64,000 bases of DNA from Mycobacterium fragae (GTDB lineage Bacteria; Actinomycetota; Actinomycetes; Mycobacteriales; Mycobacteriaceae). Shown one piece after another: positions 22,080-33,414 of the stretch (position 1 is its first letter; every line of letters begins with the position of its first letter). A model generated the notes under the pieces. The model did no database searches. It saw only the letters and a list, made by a program, of their open reading frames with translations, and was not told the DNA's origin. The DNA is taken from contig NZ_LQOW01000005.1 in NCBI RefSeq assembly GCF_002102185.1, positions 62,001-126,000 of the forward strand, given 5' to 3'. The translations under genes and the position numbers were made by a program.

Positions 22080-23293
22080 TACCCCGATACCCGGACTTCG
22101 GTGGCCGGTTCGCGGTCGGCGACCGCACGCCGATAAGCCTCGATGTTGCGGCGGGTTTCGGCCAGCGAATCGCCGCCGAACTTCTCCAGCACGGCGCGGG
22201 CCAGCACCAGGGCAACCATGGTCTCGACAACCACGCCGGCGGCCGGCACCGCGCACACATCGGAGCGCTGGTTGATCGCGACGGCCTCGTCGCCGGTCGC
22301 CATGTCGACGGTGGCCAGGGCCCGGGGCACGGTGGATATGGGCTTCATCGCCGCGCGCACCCGCAACGGCTGGCCGTTGGTCATACCGCCTTCCAGCCCG
22401 CCGGCCCGGTTGGTCGAGCGGGCAACGCCGTCCGGCCCGGGATGCATCTCGTCGTGTGCGCGGCTGCCGCGCCGGCGTGCGGTCTCAAACCCGTCGCCGA
22501 TCTCCACGCCTTTGATCGCCTGGATGCCCATCACCGCCGCGGCGAGCTGGCTGTCCAGCCGGTTCTCGCCGCTGGTGAACGAGCCCAAACCGACCGGCAG
22601 GCCCACCGCGACGGCCTCCACGACGCCGCCCAGGGTGTCGCCGTCCTTCTTGGCGGCTTCGATCTCGGCAATCATGGACTTCTCAGTGGCCTTATCGAAC
22701 GCGCGAACCGGGCTGGCGTCGATCGCGGGCAGGTCCTCGGAACGCGGCGGCGGACCGTCGTAGCGGGCCGACTCGCCGATGGACACGACATGGGAGAGCA
22801 CCTCGACGCCGAGCGCCTGCCGCAGGAACAGCCGTGCGACCGTCCCGGCGGCGACACGGGCGGCGGTCTCGCGGGCACTGGCGCGCTCCAAAACCGGGCG
22901 GGCGTCGTCGAATCCGTACTTGAGCATGCCGGCGTAGTCGGCGTGGCCGGGCCGCGGCCGGGTCAACGGGGCGTTACGCGCGACGTCGAGTTCGGCCGGA
23001 TCGACCGGGTCGGCCGCCATGACGGCCTCCCACTTCGGCCATTCGGTGTTGGCGATCTCGACGGCGATCGGTCCGCCCAGCGTGATGCCGTGCCGCACCC
23101 CGGCCAGCACGGTGACCTGGTCGCGCTCGAACTTCATCCGGGCGCCGCGGCCGTACCCAAGCCGACGGCGAGCCAGCTGGGCGGCGATGTCCTCGGAGGT
23201 GACGGCCACACCGGCGACCATGCCTTCCAGCACGGCCACCAGCGCGCGGCCGTGGGATTCACCGGCAGTGGTCCATCGCAACACGTGTCCCAT
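22079..23293 (-). CDS. aroC: Chorismate synthase
   Basis: A 404-residue FMN-dependent enzyme converting EPSP to chorismate. Signatures are [32 protein letters not shown] and [12 protein letters not shown], plus the C-terminal [13 protein letters not shown]. The ATG at 23291–23293 gives MGHVLRW, the usual start; the frame extends upstream without support. It is the promoter-proximal gene of the aro operon and divergent from the cyclase gene. It is called aroF in M. tuberculosis. Confidence 0.97.
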
Positions 23294-23377
23294 CTTCCCA
23301 CGAGTGGCCGGGGAGCCGGGCGAACGCTCAGGTTTGCGTGAGCGCGCTCGCAGGGTTCGGCACCGCGATATGAAGGA

Positions 23378-23395
23378 CATCGTTGACCAACGATG
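23378..23395. promoter_or_regulatory. Inverted repeat upstream of the cyclase gene
   Basis: CATCGTT (23378–23384), GACC, AACGATG (23389–23395) is a perfect 7-base inverted repeat 13 bases ahead of the GTG at 23409, in the aroC/cyclase divergent region. It may be an operator for the cyclase gene. Confidence 0.4.
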
Positions 23396-23408
23396 AAACG
23401 ATACTGAC

Positions 23409-26400
23409 GTGGCTCCCAGCGGCGATGGTGGCGACGGACTGACCGCGACGGGGCTGGTCTGTGGGTCATGCGGCACCGAACTGTCGCCAAAGTCCAAGTT
23501 CTGTAACGAGTGCGGTGCTCCCATCACTCAGGTCAGGCGATCGGCGGAGTACAAGCAAGTCACCGTGTTGTTCGCCGATGTGGTGCATTCCATGGACATC
23601 GCAGCGTCGGTGGGTGCCGAGCGGCTGCGCGAGATCATGGCCGACCTCGCCGATCGCTGCGCGGCGGTGGTGCGGCGTTATGGCGGAACCGTCGACAAGT
23701 TCACCGGCGACGGCATCATGGCGGTGTTCGGCGCACCGACGGCCTTGGAGGATCACGCCCTTCGCGGGTGTCTGGCTGCATTGGGTGTTCAGCAGGAGGC
23801 CAAGCGGCTCGCCGTCGACGTGCAAGGCTGCGATGGCGTGGACCTCATGCTACGCGTCGGACTCAACTCCGGTCAGGTGATAGCCGGTGAGATCGGTTCA
23901 GGCTCTTTCGGTTACACCACCATCGGTGAGCAGGTCGGCATGGCGCAACGGATGGAATCGGTTGCGCCACCGGGCGGGGTTACGCTCAGCGAGTCCACGG
24001 CTCGACTCGTCGAGAAGACTGCGATGCTGGGTGACCTGGAGATGGCTCCCATCAAAGGAGGTCATCGTCCAGTGCCCGCGCGCCAACTATTGGGCATCGC
24101 CGGGCAGCGCGAACTCGCCGGCTCCGGGCAAGCGGCGTTGGTCGGCCGCGACTTGGAGTTGACCACGCTGGCTGGCCTTTTGGATCGCGCCGCCGCCGGT
24201 CACGGTGCTGTGGTGTGTGTCGCGGGGCCAGCCGGGATCGGTAAGACCCGGCTTGTCGGTGAGGCAGTGCGATTCGCGATCGGCCGCGGTGTCGATGTAT
24301 TTTTCACCTTTTGCGAGTCGCATACCAGCGACGTGCCGTTTCATGCGGTGGCGCGACTGCTGCGTGAGGCCGCAGGGATCACCGATCTCGGTGACGAGGC
24401 GGCGCGCCGACGGGTGAATGACCAGCTGCCCGATGCTGGCGAAGAGGATGTTCTGCTGCTATATGACCTGGTGGGCATACGCGACCCCGAAGTGGCATTG
24501 CCAACCATCGATCCCGACGCCCGGCGGCGGCGGTTGACTGCCCTGATCAATTCCCTGGCGCAGGCGCGTAGCGAGCCCGCCATTTACGTCATCGAAGACG
24601 TGCATTGGATCGACGAGGTGAGCGAGTCGATGTTCAGCGACTTCGTTTCAGCCATTGCCCGGACGCGTTCGTTGGTGTTGATCACGTATCGCCCGGAGTA
24701 CGAAGGTGCGCTGGCCAATGTCACAGGTACGCAGACGATTTCGCTCACACCGCTGACTGAAGCAGAAACGAACCAGCTGCTCGCCGACTTATTAGGATCC
24801 GATGCGTCGGTCGCGGCGATCAAAACCACCGTTGCGGGCCGTGCCGCCGGCAACCCGTTCTTCATCCAAGAAATGGTGCGCGAACTCGGCGAGCGCGGAG
24901 TGCTCGAGGGCGACCGCGGCGGCTATACCTCCAGTGCGGACGTGGCTGAGGTCCATGTGCCCGCCACCGTGCAGGCCACCATTGCCGCACGCATCGACCG
25001 TCTCGGCGGGGCCGCCAAACGCACATTGAATGCCGCAGCGGTGATCGGCTCCCGGTTCGAGGCCGACCTGCTCGCGTGCGTCGACGAGGATGTGGCGCTT
25101 GCGGAGCTTGTCGATGCAGAACTTCTCGATCAGGTAACGGTTTCCCCGCGAGCCGAGTACGCCTTCGATCACCCGTTGATCCGCGCGGTGGCCTATGAAT
25201 CGCAACTGAGGTCGGACCGCTCGCTGTTGCACCAGCGGGTAGCGACGGCGATCCAACAGCGCGATCCGTCGGCCGTGGAGGAGAATGCGGCGCTGATCGC
25301 CACACACCTGGAGGCTGCAGGCGATTTGCGCGCGGCGTGGGGTTGGCACATGCGGGCCGCGACGTGGCTGACGGACCGCGACGTCCGCGCGGCACGAGCG
25401 AGTTGGTTACGGGCCCGGGAGGTCGCCGACCGATTGCCGGACGACGATCCGGACCGAACGTCGATGCGCATCGGCCCGCGAACCCTGATCTGTGGCTACG
25501 CCTGGCGCGCCGGAGGTGGCGGGTTTGCCGAAGCGGGCCTCAATGAGCTGCGCGACCTCTGCGGTGCGGCTGGTGACCAGATGTCGTTGGTGATGGGCAT
25601 GTCGGGAGTGCTTGTGTCGATGACTCTCAACCATGAGCTGCACCAATTACGAACGCTTGCAACGGAATACGTCCGCATGCTGGAGTCCATTGGTGATCCC
25701 GCGCTGATCGTTGGGCTGCTCAACACCGCGACGCATGCCAAGTTGGAGGCCGGTGAGATCACCAATACACTACCGCTGATCGAGCGGGTAATCGAGCTGG
25801 CCGATGGCCGAATCACGATGGGCAATTTCTTCTTCGAATCACCGCTTGCCTGGACGATGACCCTCCGAAGTCTCGCCAATTGCAGCCTGGGACGTCGGGG
25901 TTGGCGCGACGACCTGACAGCTGGGCTCGCGATGGCTCGCGAGGTGCAGCGTTTTACCCAGATTGTCGTCACCACATACGGCTATGTGGTCCCAGTGATG
26001 AACGGCGCCCTGATCCCTGATGCGGCGGTGATCGGGCACACAGCCGATTCACTTAGGACCGCCGAGCGATCCGGCGACGACGTTTCACTGGCGTGGGCGC
26101 GAGTCGCGCACGGCATCATGCTGGTTCGTGTGCCTGGCGGCGACTGGGCCTCCGGTATGGAGTTACTGGCGAAGGGACGTCAGCAAGCATCCCGGCACGC
26201 GGACCTGCTTACGGTGACGATGGCCGATATCCAGACCGCAGAATGCATCGCAAACGCTGGAGATCTGGGCGCAGCGATCGAGATCGCCGAGGCAACCGTC
26301 GGGCACCTTCTCGACAGCAACGAAGTCTTCTTCCGAGGCCCGGCATGGACCGTGCTGGTGGAATCATTGCTACGCCGCGGAAGCAAGCAAGATCTGCAGC

Positions 26401-26609
26401 AAGCGCAGGCCGCCATCGAGAGGCTCGCAGCCTGTCCGAGCGAGCCGGGGTTCGTGCTATATGAGCTGGCGCTGCTGCGGCTACGTGCGCTGTTCGCTCG
26501 CGCCCGCGACGACGACCAGGCATACGGAAAATTCGTGAAGCGCTATCGCGACATGGCGAGATCACTTGACTTCGAAGGGCACATGGAGCGGGCCGGGGCG
26601 ATGTCATGA
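23409..26609 (+). CDS. Zinc-ribbon class III cyclase / AAA ATPase regulator with helical-repeat C terminus
   Basis: A 1066-residue multidomain protein. A zinc ribbon (C18-x2-C21 … C32-x2-C35) precedes a class III nucleotidyl cyclase domain (about 48–200) with both metal-binding aspartates (FADVV, Asp57; FTGDG, Asp101). The later catalytic segment reads [12 protein letters not shown] where active cyclases usually have a D-x-V-N-x-A-x-R pattern, so the Asn is replaced by Gly. A STAND-like ATPase follows, with Walker [10 protein letters not shown] near residue 273 and a Walker-B-like YVIEDVHW segment, then TPR-like helices to the end. GTG start at 23409. Actinobacteria carry many such proteins, mostly of unknown output. 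Cyclase activity is uncertain. Confidence 0.85.
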   Translation: MAPSGDGGDGLTATGLVCGSCGTELSPKSKFCNECGAPITQVRRSAEYKQVTVLFADVVHSMDIAASVGAERLREIMADLADRCAAVVRRYGGTVDKFTGDGIMAVFGAPTALEDHALRGCLAALGVQQEAKRLAVDVQGCDGVDLMLRVGLNSGQVIAGEIGSGSFGYTTIGEQVGMAQRMESVAPPGGVTLSESTARLVEKTAMLGDLEMAPIKGGHRPVPARQLLGIAGQRELAGSGQAALVGRDLELTTLAGLLDRAAAGHGAVVCVAGPAGIGKTRLVGEAVRFAIGRGVDVFFTFCESHTSDVPFHAVARLLREAAGITDLGDEAARRRVNDQLPDAGEEDVLLLYDLVGIRDPEVALPTIDPDARRRRLTALINSLAQARSEPAIYVIEDVHWIDEVSESMFSDFVSAIARTRSLVLITYRPEYEGALANVTGTQTISLTPLTEAETNQLLADLLGSDASVAAIKTTVAGRAAGNPFFIQEMVRELGERGVLEGDRGGYTSSADVAEVHVPATVQATIAARIDRLGGAAKRTLNAAAVIGSRFEADLLACVDEDVALAELVDAELLDQVTVSPRAEYAFDHPLIRAVAYESQLRSDRSLLHQRVATAIQQRDPSAVEENAALIATHLEAAGDLRAAWGWHMRAATWLTDRDVRAARASWLRAREVADRLPDDDPDRTSMRIGPRTLICGYAWRAGGGGFAEAGLNELRDLCGAAGDQMSLVMGMSGVLVSMTLNHELHQLRTLATEYVRMLESIGDPALIVGLLNTATHAKLEAGEITNTLPLIERVIELADGRITMGNFFFESPLAWTMTLRSLANCSLGRRGWRDDLTAGLAMAREVQRFTQIVVTTYGYVVPVMNGALIPDAAVIGHTADSLRTAERSGDDVSLAWARVAHGIMLVRVPGGDWASGMELLAKGRQQASRHADLLTVTMADIQTAECIANAGDLGAAIEIAEATVGHLLDSNEVFFRGPAWTVLVESLLRRGSKQDLQQAQAAIERLAACPSEPGFVLYELALLRLRALFARARDDDQAYGKFVKRYRDMARSLDFEGHMERAGAMS

Positions 26610-26678
26610 CTGTCGTCGCTCACGCCGTCCTGTTCCCCTCTTTCCACGCCTGGCTTGGGGCCGGGCGAACGCTGGGCC

Positions 26679-27095
26679 TCAGTAAGCGTGCCGCGGCAAC
26701 GTAGTGAGCTGCCAGACTCCCAGAACAAGCGCGACGACGCCAACGGTGGCCAGCGCCCATTGACCCCCCACGCTCAACGGAAGCACGCCTATGGAGGCTG
26801 CCGTCCACACGATCGGCGCGAGCAGAAGGTTGGACAGGCCGAAGGCCCACACCAGCCCCCGGGATGTCGGACGGACCCGGTTCAAACCGAATAGCAGGCC
26901 GACACCGCCGACGAGGAACGACACCCCACCGACGAGGAGGACCGCACGCGGCACGCTCCACCAGATACTGAGCGGTCCGCTCAAGATGGCGACGACGGCG
27001 CCCGCAACGCTCCAGAAGCCCAGGTCGGCGCGGATGGATCGCCAGCGGAGATCGTCGGTTCGACGGGAACTATTTGAGATCGATGTGCCTGTCAT
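26679..27095 (-). CDS. Small four-helix membrane protein
   Basis: A 138-residue protein with a short polar N terminus and about four hydrophobic segments (GFWSVAGAVVAILSGPLSI, VLLVGGVSFLVGGVGLLFGL, LLLAPIVWTAASIGV and ALATVGVVALVLGVW). No recognised family or catalytic motif. ATG at 27093–27095 was chosen; a longer frame upstream overlaps the prepilin-peptidase gene and lacks support. It converges on the cyclase gene across a 69-base gap with no clear hairpin. Function unknown. Confidence 0.65.
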   Translation of the reverse strand: MTGTSISNSSRRTDDLRWRSIRADLGFWSVAGAVVAILSGPLSIWWSVPRAVLLVGGVSFLVGGVGLLFGLNRVRPTSRGLVWAFGLSNLLLAPIVWTAASIGVLPLSVGGQWALATVGVVALVLGVWQLTTLPRHAY

Positions 27096-27157
27096 GTCCC
27101 CGATCGTGCGGCGGATCCACTGCCAGCTCCAGCGTCGGGGCTGCCAGAAGCTGCCAG

Positions 27158-27601
27158 TCAACAACCCAGCGCAACGGCCATCGCGCTCGCCAGGCACATC
27201 GATGGCCCGTGCGGCACGCTGCCACCGCCCCGGAGGACACCGATCACCGCGGTCAACAACGGCGCGCCAGCCGCAGCCAGAAACCACGCGCCGACACCGA
27301 AGCAACCGGTCAACGCGCCGAGGCCGAGCGCCAACTTCACATCCCCCGCGCCCATCGCCGTCGGCGAAACCAGATGCACCGCCAAATACACCCCGCCCAG
27401 CGCCATCGCCCCGGCGACGGCAGGCAAACCGCGGCCGGCCAAACAGGCAGACGCCGTCACCGCGGCGGCCCCCGGCAACGTCAACCAGTTGGGCAGCCGG
27501 CGTTGCCGAATGTCGTAGCCGGCCAACGCGGCCATCCACAGCATCGCGATCCCCGCCCCCACGGGCGGCAGGCTAACCCAGCGCGGCCGCCATCGCCTCA
27601 C
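27158..27601 (-). CDS. Short type IV prepilin peptidase-like protease (Rv2551c-like)
   Basis: A 147-residue membrane protein with about five hydrophobic segments and the two aspartates of GxGD aspartic peptidases: Asp in GYDIRQRRLPNWL and Asp in GAGDVKLALG. It lacks the N-terminal cytoplasmic domain that adds methylation in PilD, so it would be a peptidase only. No pilin or secretion ATPase is nearby. The GTG at 27599–27601 overlaps aroE by 29 bases; an internal GTG or ATG about 14–20 codons later is also possible. Confidence 0.82.
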   Translation of the reverse strand: MRRWRPRWVSLPPVGAGIAMLWMAALAGYDIRQRRLPNWLTLPGAAAVTASACLAGRGLPAVAGAMALGGVYLAVHLVSPTAMGAGDVKLALGLGALTGCFGVGAWFLAAAGAPLLTAVIGVLRGGGSVPHGPSMCLASAMAVALGC

Positions 27602-28379
27602 GCGGCGCGGGCAGCCCTGTGAATTGTTCTACCTGCGCGAACGCCTGATGCAGCAGCATCTGCAGGCCGTTGATCACCCGCCCACCCGCCGCAGCCACCG
27701 CCGCGGCCAGCGGCGTGGGCCATGGGTCGTAGACCGCGTCCAACAGCACCGGAACCGAAGCAAACACCGAGGCATGCCGGGCGGCCACATCGGCCGGCAG
27801 CGTGTTGATCAACACGGTCGCCTCGGCCACCGCGGCCCCCAGTTCGCTGCTTTCCAGGTCGCAGAACCGCGTCGCCACCCCGACACGGCTGCCCAGCTCC
27901 AGTAACCGGGCCGCCTTGTCCGGATTGCGTGCCACGACGGTGACATGGCTGACCCCAAGTTCGGCCAATCCCACGATCACCGCAGGCGCAGTGCCCCCGG
28001 ACCCCGACACCACCGCCCGCCCCGACGCCGTGCCCAACGCTCCCCGCACACCGTCGACGTCGGTGTTGTCGGCCCGCCAGCCGCGCGGCGTTCGCAGCAG
28101 GGTGTTGGCCGATCCCACCAGTTCCGCGCGGGCGGTGTGCTCGTCGGCGAAGGCCAGCGCGGCGAATTTTCCCGGCATCGTCACCGAGACGCCCACCCAC
28201 TCCGGGCCGAATGCACGAACTACGGCCGGCAGCTCGTCGGCGCCGCATTCGATGCGCTCGTAGGTCCAGTCGGCCAGGCCCAGCGCACGGTAGGCGGCCA
28301 GATGCAGCTGCGGTGATCGCGAGTGCGCGATCGGCGAGCCGAGCACGCCGGCTTTTCTAGCGGGCGCTGTCGAGGACAC
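27573..28379 (-). CDS. aroE: Shikimate dehydrogenase
   Basis: A 268-residue NADP-dependent enzyme reducing 3-dehydroshikimate to shikimate. Substrate site SPIAHSRSPQLHLAAY, catalytic Lys and Asn/Asp in VTMPGKFAA and ADNTDVDG, and the dinucleotide loop VSGSGGTAPA are all present, with the late QMLLHQAFAQ helix. A GTG at 28377–28379 overlapping the mltG end is the best start, since the matching N terminus (KAGVLGSPIAHSRSP) begins soon after. It continues the mltG–ruvX–alaS operon. Confidence 0.95.
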   Translation of the reverse strand: MSSTAPARKAGVLGSPIAHSRSPQLHLAAYRALGLADWTYERIECGADELPAVVRAFGPEWVGVSVTMPGKFAALAFADEHTARAELVGSANTLLRTPRGWRADNTDVDGVRGALGTASGRAVVSGSGGTAPAVIVGLAELGVSHVTVVARNPDKAARLLELGSRVGVATRFCDLESSELGAAVAEATVLINTLPADVAARHASVFASVPVLLDAVYDPWPTPLAAAVAAAGGRVINGLQMLLHQAFAQVEQFTGLPAPREAMAAALG

Positions 28380-29604
28380 CGTTGTGTTTGGCCAACTCGA
28401 TGTTCGCCAGATGCTCTTGGTAATCGCGGGTGAACAGCGTCGTGCCCTTCGCATCGATTGTGACGAAATACAGCCAGTCACCGGGTGCGGGATGCTCCGC
28501 CGCTTCGAGGGCATCGGTGCCGGGCGAGCAGATCGGTGTCGCCGGCAGGCCCTCGTCGACGTAGGTGTTCCACAGCGTGGGCTGCTCGCGGTCGGCGTCA
28601 GTGGTGGCCACTTCCCGGCGGTCCAGCGGATAGTTCACCGTCGAGTCGAACTCCAACGTGCGGTGCTCGGCCAGCCGGTTGTAGATCACCCTGGCGACCT
28701 TCGGGAAATCCTGCGGTTTGGCCTCGCGCTGCACCAGCGAGGCGACCACCAGCACGTCGTAGGGCGACAGGTTCATGGCCTTGGCCGTGTCCAGCAGACC
28801 CGACTTCACGTAATCGACGGCGCTTGCGCTGATCAACGTCTGCAGGATCGTCTGCGGAGAGGCCGACGGGTTGACGTTGAACGTGCCCGGCCCGATCAGG
28901 CCCTCGAGCCGGCGGTGGTCGTCGCCCATCCGCTTCACCGGATCCAGCGCCCAGGCGGGCACCGCCAGCGTGGCCGGCGCGGCCTGACCGGCCGCTGCCC
29001 GCAGATCGGGCACTGAAACGCAGCGCCGGTCCCCGTCGAGGTCCACGCAGGTGGCCCGGGAGATCAGGGTGAAGATGCCCGGCGTCACCGCGTTGGTCTT
29101 GACGTCGGTGGTGTCGTCGAGTTGCTGCCCCTCGGGAATGACCAGCTTGCCCACCCGGTTCTCGGGATCGGTGAGCCGCTGCACCGCCGACGACGCGGGA
29201 ATTTCGGTGCGCATCCGGTAATAACCGGGCTGGATCGACGAAATCTTGTCGTTGCCGTGTGCGGCGTCGACGAATGCCCGCACCGTGCGGACCACGCTGT
29301 GGCTCTGCAGCGTCTCGCCGATCGCGGTGGTCGAGTCGCCGGCGTGGATCTGGATCACCACATCACGCTTGCCGCTGCCGGTGTAGTCGTTCTGCGGGCC
29401 GAATACGGTGTGCCACAGTTTGGAGCCGACGAACGCCGCCGCCACGACGACGACGATGAGCAGCCCGACGGCGAACCCGAGGGCGACGCGCCGGCGCCGC
29501 CGGCTGCGTTCGGCGCGGATGCGTTCGGCACGGCTGCGACCGCGCCGCGGCGGCCCCACCGCCACCGGCCGGGCGCGCCCCGCGCGCCCCCGACCCTCAG
29601 ACAC
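28357..29604 (-). CDS. mltG: Endolytic transglycosylase MltG (YceG-like)
   Basis: A 415-residue membrane-anchored lytic transglycosylase that cuts nascent peptidoglycan glycan strands. After an Arg-rich cytoplasmic start, one transmembrane helix ([19 protein letters not shown]) is followed by an extracytoplasmic LysM-like part and the YceG domain. The catalytic Glu is in ASLVQREA, followed by [10 protein letters not shown], and the terminal GDWLYFV segment is conserved. GTG at 29602–29604 overlaps ruvX by 8 bases. Confidence 0.95.
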   Translation of the reverse strand: MSEGRGRAGRARPVAVGPPRRGRSRAERIRAERSRRRRRVALGFAVGLLIVVVVAAAFVGSKLWHTVFGPQNDYTGSGKRDVVIQIHAGDSTTAIGETLQSHSVVRTVRAFVDAAHGNDKISSIQPGYYRMRTEIPASSAVQRLTDPENRVGKLVIPEGQQLDDTTDVKTNAVTPGIFTLISRATCVDLDGDRRCVSVPDLRAAAGQAAPATLAVPAWALDPVKRMGDDHRRLEGLIGPGTFNVNPSASPQTILQTLISASAVDYVKSGLLDTAKAMNLSPYDVLVVASLVQREAKPQDFPKVARVIYNRLAEHRTLEFDSTVNYPLDRREVATTDADREQPTLWNTYVDEGLPATPICSPGTDALEAAEHPAPGDWLYFVTIDAKGTTLFTRDYQEHLANIELAKHNGVLDSAR

Positions 29605-30097
29605 CGTTGACCTCCCCGGGCAGCGCGACGCGGCGTTCGTCGAGCCATCCTTGCAGGATCGCCACCGCCGCCGCCTGGTCGATGACCTTACGCTGGCCCT
29701 TCGCGCGAACCCCGGCCTGGCGCAGCGACCGCTGCGCGGCCACCGTCGTCAGCCGCTCGTCGGCCAGCCGCACCGGTGTGGGCGCGATCCGGCGTGCCAG
29801 CACCTCGGCCAGCTCGATGGCGTCGCGCGCCGACGACCCCGTGCGATCGGCCAGGGTTCGCGGCAGCCCGACAACGACCTCGACCGCTTCCAGTTCGGCG
29901 ACCAGTTCGGCCAGCCGGCGCAGATGCTTGCCGGACCGGTCGCGACGCACGGTTTCAACCGGGGTGGCGAGGATGCCGTCCGGATCGCTACAGGCCACGC
30001 CGATACGCACGCTGCCCACGTCGACGCCGAGCCGCCGGCCGCGTCCGGGATCGTCCCCGCCGGGCCGATCCGGCGGGCGGTGCGCCGCAGAGTCCAC
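29597..30097 (-). CDS. ruvX: RuvX/YqgF RNase H-fold Holliday junction resolvase-like protein
   Basis: A 166-residue protein with the YqgF pattern: [15 protein letters not shown] with the first catalytic Asp, [14 protein letters not shown], the LADERLTT Glu and [14 protein letters not shown] with the last Asp. In other bacteria it acts in pre-16S rRNA maturation and has been proposed as a resolvase. The GTG start at 30095–30097 abuts the alaS stop exactly. The first 22 residues are Pro/Gly/Arg-rich and dispensable-looking. Confidence 0.95.
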   Translation of the reverse strand: MDSAAHRPPDRPGGDDPGRGRRLGVDVGSVRIGVACSDPDGILATPVETVRRDRSGKHLRRLAELVAELEAVEVVVGLPRTLADRTGSSARDAIELAEVLARRIAPTPVRLADERLTTVAAQRSLRQAGVRAKGQRKVIDQAAAVAILQGWLDERRVALPGEVNGV

Positions 30098-32791
30098 TCA
30101 GCTAACCCGCGCTATCTCTTTTCGCAGCGCGTCGAGCGCGGCGTCAATGCCGGATGGATCTTTGCCCGAGCCCTGCGCCAGATCGGGCTTGCCGCCACCC
30201 CGCCCGTCGACCGCGCCGGCCAGCTGCTTGACCAGGTCATTCGCCCGGATCCCGAGATCCTGGGCGGCGGGATTGACGGCGACGGCATAGGGCACCGATC
30301 CGCTCTCTCCTTCGGCGATCAACGCCACCACAGCCGGATCGCTGCCGAGCTTGCCGCGGATGTCGCCGACCAGCGAGCGCAGATCTGCGGCTGTCATTCC
30401 CGCCGACATCCGCTGCGCCACCACGCGGACGTTACCGATGCGCTGCGCGCCCGCGGCGGCATTGACCGCCGCGGCCCGGGCCGTCGCCAACCGGGTGCGT
30501 TCGAGCTCCTTCTCAGCGGCCCGCAGCCGCTCGACGAGGTTGGCCACCCGGGCCGGCACCTCCTCGGACGGCACCTTCAGCGACGACGCCAGCCCGGCCA
30601 TCAGCGCGCGCTCCTTGGCCAGGTGCTTGAACGACTCCAGCCCCACATAGGCCTCCACCCGGCGCACCCCGGAGCCGATCGAGGATTCGCCCAGGATCGT
30701 CACCGGCCCGATCTGCGCCGAGTTGTGCACATGGGTGCCGCCGCACAGCTCCAGCGAGAACGGCCCGCCGATCTCGACGACCCGCACCCGGTCGGGATAG
30801 CTCTCCCCGAACAGCGCCAGCGCCCCCATCGCCTTGGCCTTGTCGAGCTGCTCGGTGAAGGTGTGCACCTCGAAGTCGGCCTGCACCGCCTGGTTGGTGA
30901 CCTCTTCGACTTGCATGCGCTGCTCTTCGCTCAACGGGCCCTGCCAGTTGAAGTCGAAGCGCAGATAGCCCGGCCGATTCAGTGAGCCGGCCTGTACCGC
31001 ATTGGGGCCCAAGACTTGTCGCAGCGCAGCGTGCACCATATGAGTGCCCGAATGGCCTTGGGTGGCGCCTTTGCGCCAACCGGGATCCACCGCCGCAGTG
31101 ACGGTGTCGCCCTCGACGAATTCCCCGGATTCCACGTTGACCCGGTGCACCCATAGGGTTTTGGCGATCTTCTGCACATCGGTGACGGCGGCCCGTGCAC
31201 TCTCGCCGGCGCCGGTGCCGGTGATGGTTCCGACGTCTGCGAGCTGCCCACCGGCTTCGGCGTAGAGCGGGGTGCGGTCCAACACGAGCTCCACACGTTC
31301 CATCCCGTCAGCGCCGTGAGACACTACCGGGACTCGGCTGCCGTCGACGAAGATGCCCAAAACCCGTGCCTGCGACGTCAATTCGTCGAAGCCGGTGAAC
31401 TCGGTGGGCCCGGTGTCGACCAATTCGCGGTAGGCCGACAGGTCCGCGTGCGCGTGCTTGCGGGCGGCGGCATCGGCTTTGGCGCGGCGCCGCTGCTCGG
31501 CCATGAGTTCCCGGAAGCCGGCCTCGTCGACCTGCAGGCCCGCTTCGGCGGCCATCTCGAGGGTGAGCTCGATCGGGAAGCCGTAGGTGTCGTGAAGGGT
31601 GAAGGCATCCGAGCCGGACAGCACCTTGGCCCCGGATGCCTTGGTGGCGCCGGCCACCTCGTCGAACAGCCGCGAGCCCGACGCCAGTGTGCGGTTGAAC
31701 GCCGTCTCCTCGGCTACGGCGATGCGGTTGATCCGTTCGAAGTCGGCGACGAGTTCGGGGTATGACGGGCCCATCGCGTCGCGCACGGTGGCCATCAGGT
31801 CACCGACGATGGGCGCTTCGATGCCTAACAGCTTGGCGGAGCGGATCACCCGGCGCAGCAGTCGGCGCAGCACATATCCGCGCCCGTCGTTGCCGGGGCT
31901 GACGCCGTCGCCGATCAGGATCGCCGCGGTCCGGCTGTGGTCGGCGATGATCCGGTAGCGCACGTCGTCCTCGTGGTTGCCGACGTCATACCGCCGGGGT
32001 GCGCGCGCGGCGACGGTGTCGATCACCGGCCGCAGCAGGTCAGTCTCGTAGACGTTGTGCACACCCTGCAGCAGCACTGCGACCCGCTCGACTCCCATGC
32101 CGGTGTCGATGTTCTTGCGCGGCAACGGCCCGAGGATCGGGTAGTCGGTTTTGCCGGCGCCTTCACCGCGCTCGTTTTCCATGAACACGAGATTCCAGAT
32201 CTCGAAGTAGCGTTCTTCACTGGCCAGCGGGCCGCCCTCGGGGCCGTATTCCGGTCCCCGGTCGTAGTAGATCTCCGACGACGGCCCGCACGGCCCGGGG
32301 ATACCCATCGACCAGTAGTTGTCCGACATGCCGCGGCGCTGGATCCGCTCCGCCGGCAGCCCCGCGACCTCCTGCCACAGCTGGGCGGCTTCGTCATCTT
32401 CCAAATACACGGTGGCCCAGAGCTTTTCGGGATCAAACCCGTATCCGCCGTCATCGAGGCTGCTGGTCAACAGCGTCCAGGCCAACTCGATGGCGCGGCG
32501 TTTGAAATAGTCGCCGAACGAGAAATTGCCGGCCATTTGAAAGAACGTGTTGTGCCGGGTGGTGATCCCGACCTCGTCGATATCCGGTGTGCGGATGCAT
32601 TTCTGGATGCTGGTGGCCGTCGGGTACGGCGGCGTGCGCTGGCCTAAAAAGAACGGCACGAACTGGACCATGCCGGCGTTGACGAACAGCAGATTGGGGT
32701 CGTCGAGGATCACCGAGGCGCTCGGCACTTCGGTGTGACCCGCTTTCACGAAATGATCCAGGAACCGCTTCCTGATCTCGTGTGTCTGCAC
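30098..32791 (-). CDS. alaS: Alanyl-tRNA synthetase
   Basis: An 897-residue class II synthetase. The catalytic core has [19 protein letters not shown] (motif 2 region) and SSEIYYDRG; the editing domain carries [13 protein letters not shown] and [13 protein letters not shown] zinc-site motifs; a C-Ala oligomerisation domain ends the protein. GTG at 32789–32791 is preceded by AAGGAAG. The open frame continues upstream but through the YjbQ gene, so the longer start was rejected. Confidence 0.98.
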   Translation of the reverse strand: MQTHEIRKRFLDHFVKAGHTEVPSASVILDDPNLLFVNAGMVQFVPFFLGQRTPPYPTATSIQKCIRTPDIDEVGITTRHNTFFQMAGNFSFGDYFKRRAIELAWTLLTSSLDDGGYGFDPEKLWATVYLEDDEAAQLWQEVAGLPAERIQRRGMSDNYWSMGIPGPCGPSSEIYYDRGPEYGPEGGPLASEERYFEIWNLVFMENERGEGAGKTDYPILGPLPRKNIDTGMGVERVAVLLQGVHNVYETDLLRPVIDTVAARAPRRYDVGNHEDDVRYRIIADHSRTAAILIGDGVSPGNDGRGYVLRRLLRRVIRSAKLLGIEAPIVGDLMATVRDAMGPSYPELVADFERINRIAVAEETAFNRTLASGSRLFDEVAGATKASGAKVLSGSDAFTLHDTYGFPIELTLEMAAEAGLQVDEAGFRELMAEQRRRAKADAAARKHAHADLSAYRELVDTGPTEFTGFDELTSQARVLGIFVDGSRVPVVSHGADGMERVELVLDRTPLYAEAGGQLADVGTITGTGAGESARAAVTDVQKIAKTLWVHRVNVESGEFVEGDTVTAAVDPGWRKGATQGHSGTHMVHAALRQVLGPNAVQAGSLNRPGYLRFDFNWQGPLSEEQRMQVEEVTNQAVQADFEVHTFTEQLDKAKAMGALALFGESYPDRVRVVEIGGPFSLELCGGTHVHNSAQIGPVTILGESSIGSGVRRVEAYVGLESFKHLAKERALMAGLASSLKVPSEEVPARVANLVERLRAAEKELERTRLATARAAAVNAAAGAQRIGNVRVVAQRMSAGMTAADLRSLVGDIRGKLGSDPAVVALIAEGESGSVPYAVAVNPAAQDLGIRANDLVKQLAGAVDGRGGGKPDLAQGSGKDPSGIDAALDALRKEIARVS

Positions 32792-32847
32792 GTTCCGCTT
32801 CCTTTTTTCGACCGCACTACAGTACCGGTCCGCCTTACTCGCGCCCG

Positions 32848-33258
32848 TCAGGCTGTGACGAAGCTCAGCCGGACCGACCGCCGGGAATTGTCCCGATTCA
32901 GGTCGACGAGCACCACGCTCTGCCAGGTACCCAGCAGCGGCTCGCCGCCGGCAACCGGCACCGTCACCGACGGCGCCACGAGCGCCGGCAGCACGTGGTC
33001 GGCGCCGTGGCCCGGCGATCCGTGCGCGTGCCGATAGCGCTCGTCGCGCGGCAACAGCCGCTCCAGCGCGTCGACGAGGTCGTCGTCGGAACCGGCGCCG
33101 GTCTCGATGATGGCCACCCCCGCCGTCGCATGCGGGACGAACACGTTGCACAACCCGTCCCCGCCGTCCGCGCGGGAGGCGCAGAACGAGCGCACCTGCT
33201 CGGTCAAATCCACGATGCGGCGACGGCTGGTGTCCAGCTCCAGCACATCGGTATCCAT
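32848..33258 (-). CDS. YjbQ/UPF0047-family protein (Rv2556c-like)
   Basis: A 136-residue small beta protein of the YjbQ family, some members of which have thiamin phosphate synthase activity in vitro. Family motifs are [17 protein letters not shown], then [14 protein letters not shown] with likely metal-binding histidines, and [16 protein letters not shown] at 33256–33258. It is 56 bases ahead of alaS and probably leads that operon. True cellular role unknown. Confidence 0.9.
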   Translation of the reverse strand: MDTDVLELDTSRRRIVDLTEQVRSFCASRADGGDGLCNVFVPHATAGVAIIETGAGSDDDLVDALERLLPRDERYRHAHGSPGHGADHVLPALVAPSVTVPVAGGEPLLGTWQSVVLVDLNRDNSRRSVRLSFVTA

Positions 33259-33380
33259 GCTTTCCAGCCTACGGGGAACGGTCGCCGGCCTGCCAATGCC
33301 TTGAATCCGTACGGCTTTGCCGATTGCCATGCGCAATGAAATCCGTCGGAGGAAAGTAGTGGATGTTCCGGTGGCGCCGC

Positions 33381-33395
33381 CGGGGCGCTGCCCCG
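33381..33395 (+). promoter_or_regulatory. Conserved leader hairpin, first paralogue
   Basis: CGGGG-CGCTG-CCCCG forms a 5-base stem just ahead of the ribosome binding site. The surrounding 80 or so bases (GGAGGAA, then GGTGGCGCCGCCGG) are repeated almost unchanged before the second paralogue, so the leader was duplicated with the gene and kept. Confidence 0.4.
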
Positions 33396-33414
33396 AGAAA
33401 TGAGGGGGTGGATC

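Noticed and set aside
26610..26678. Terminator between the cyclase gene and the membrane protein
   Set aside because: No convincing inverted repeat was found in the gap.
29408..30985. Plus-strand frame of 525 codons opposite mltG, ruvX and alaS
   Set aside because: Its residues are low-complexity His/Arg/Gly-rich and it lies entirely on three essential-type genes.
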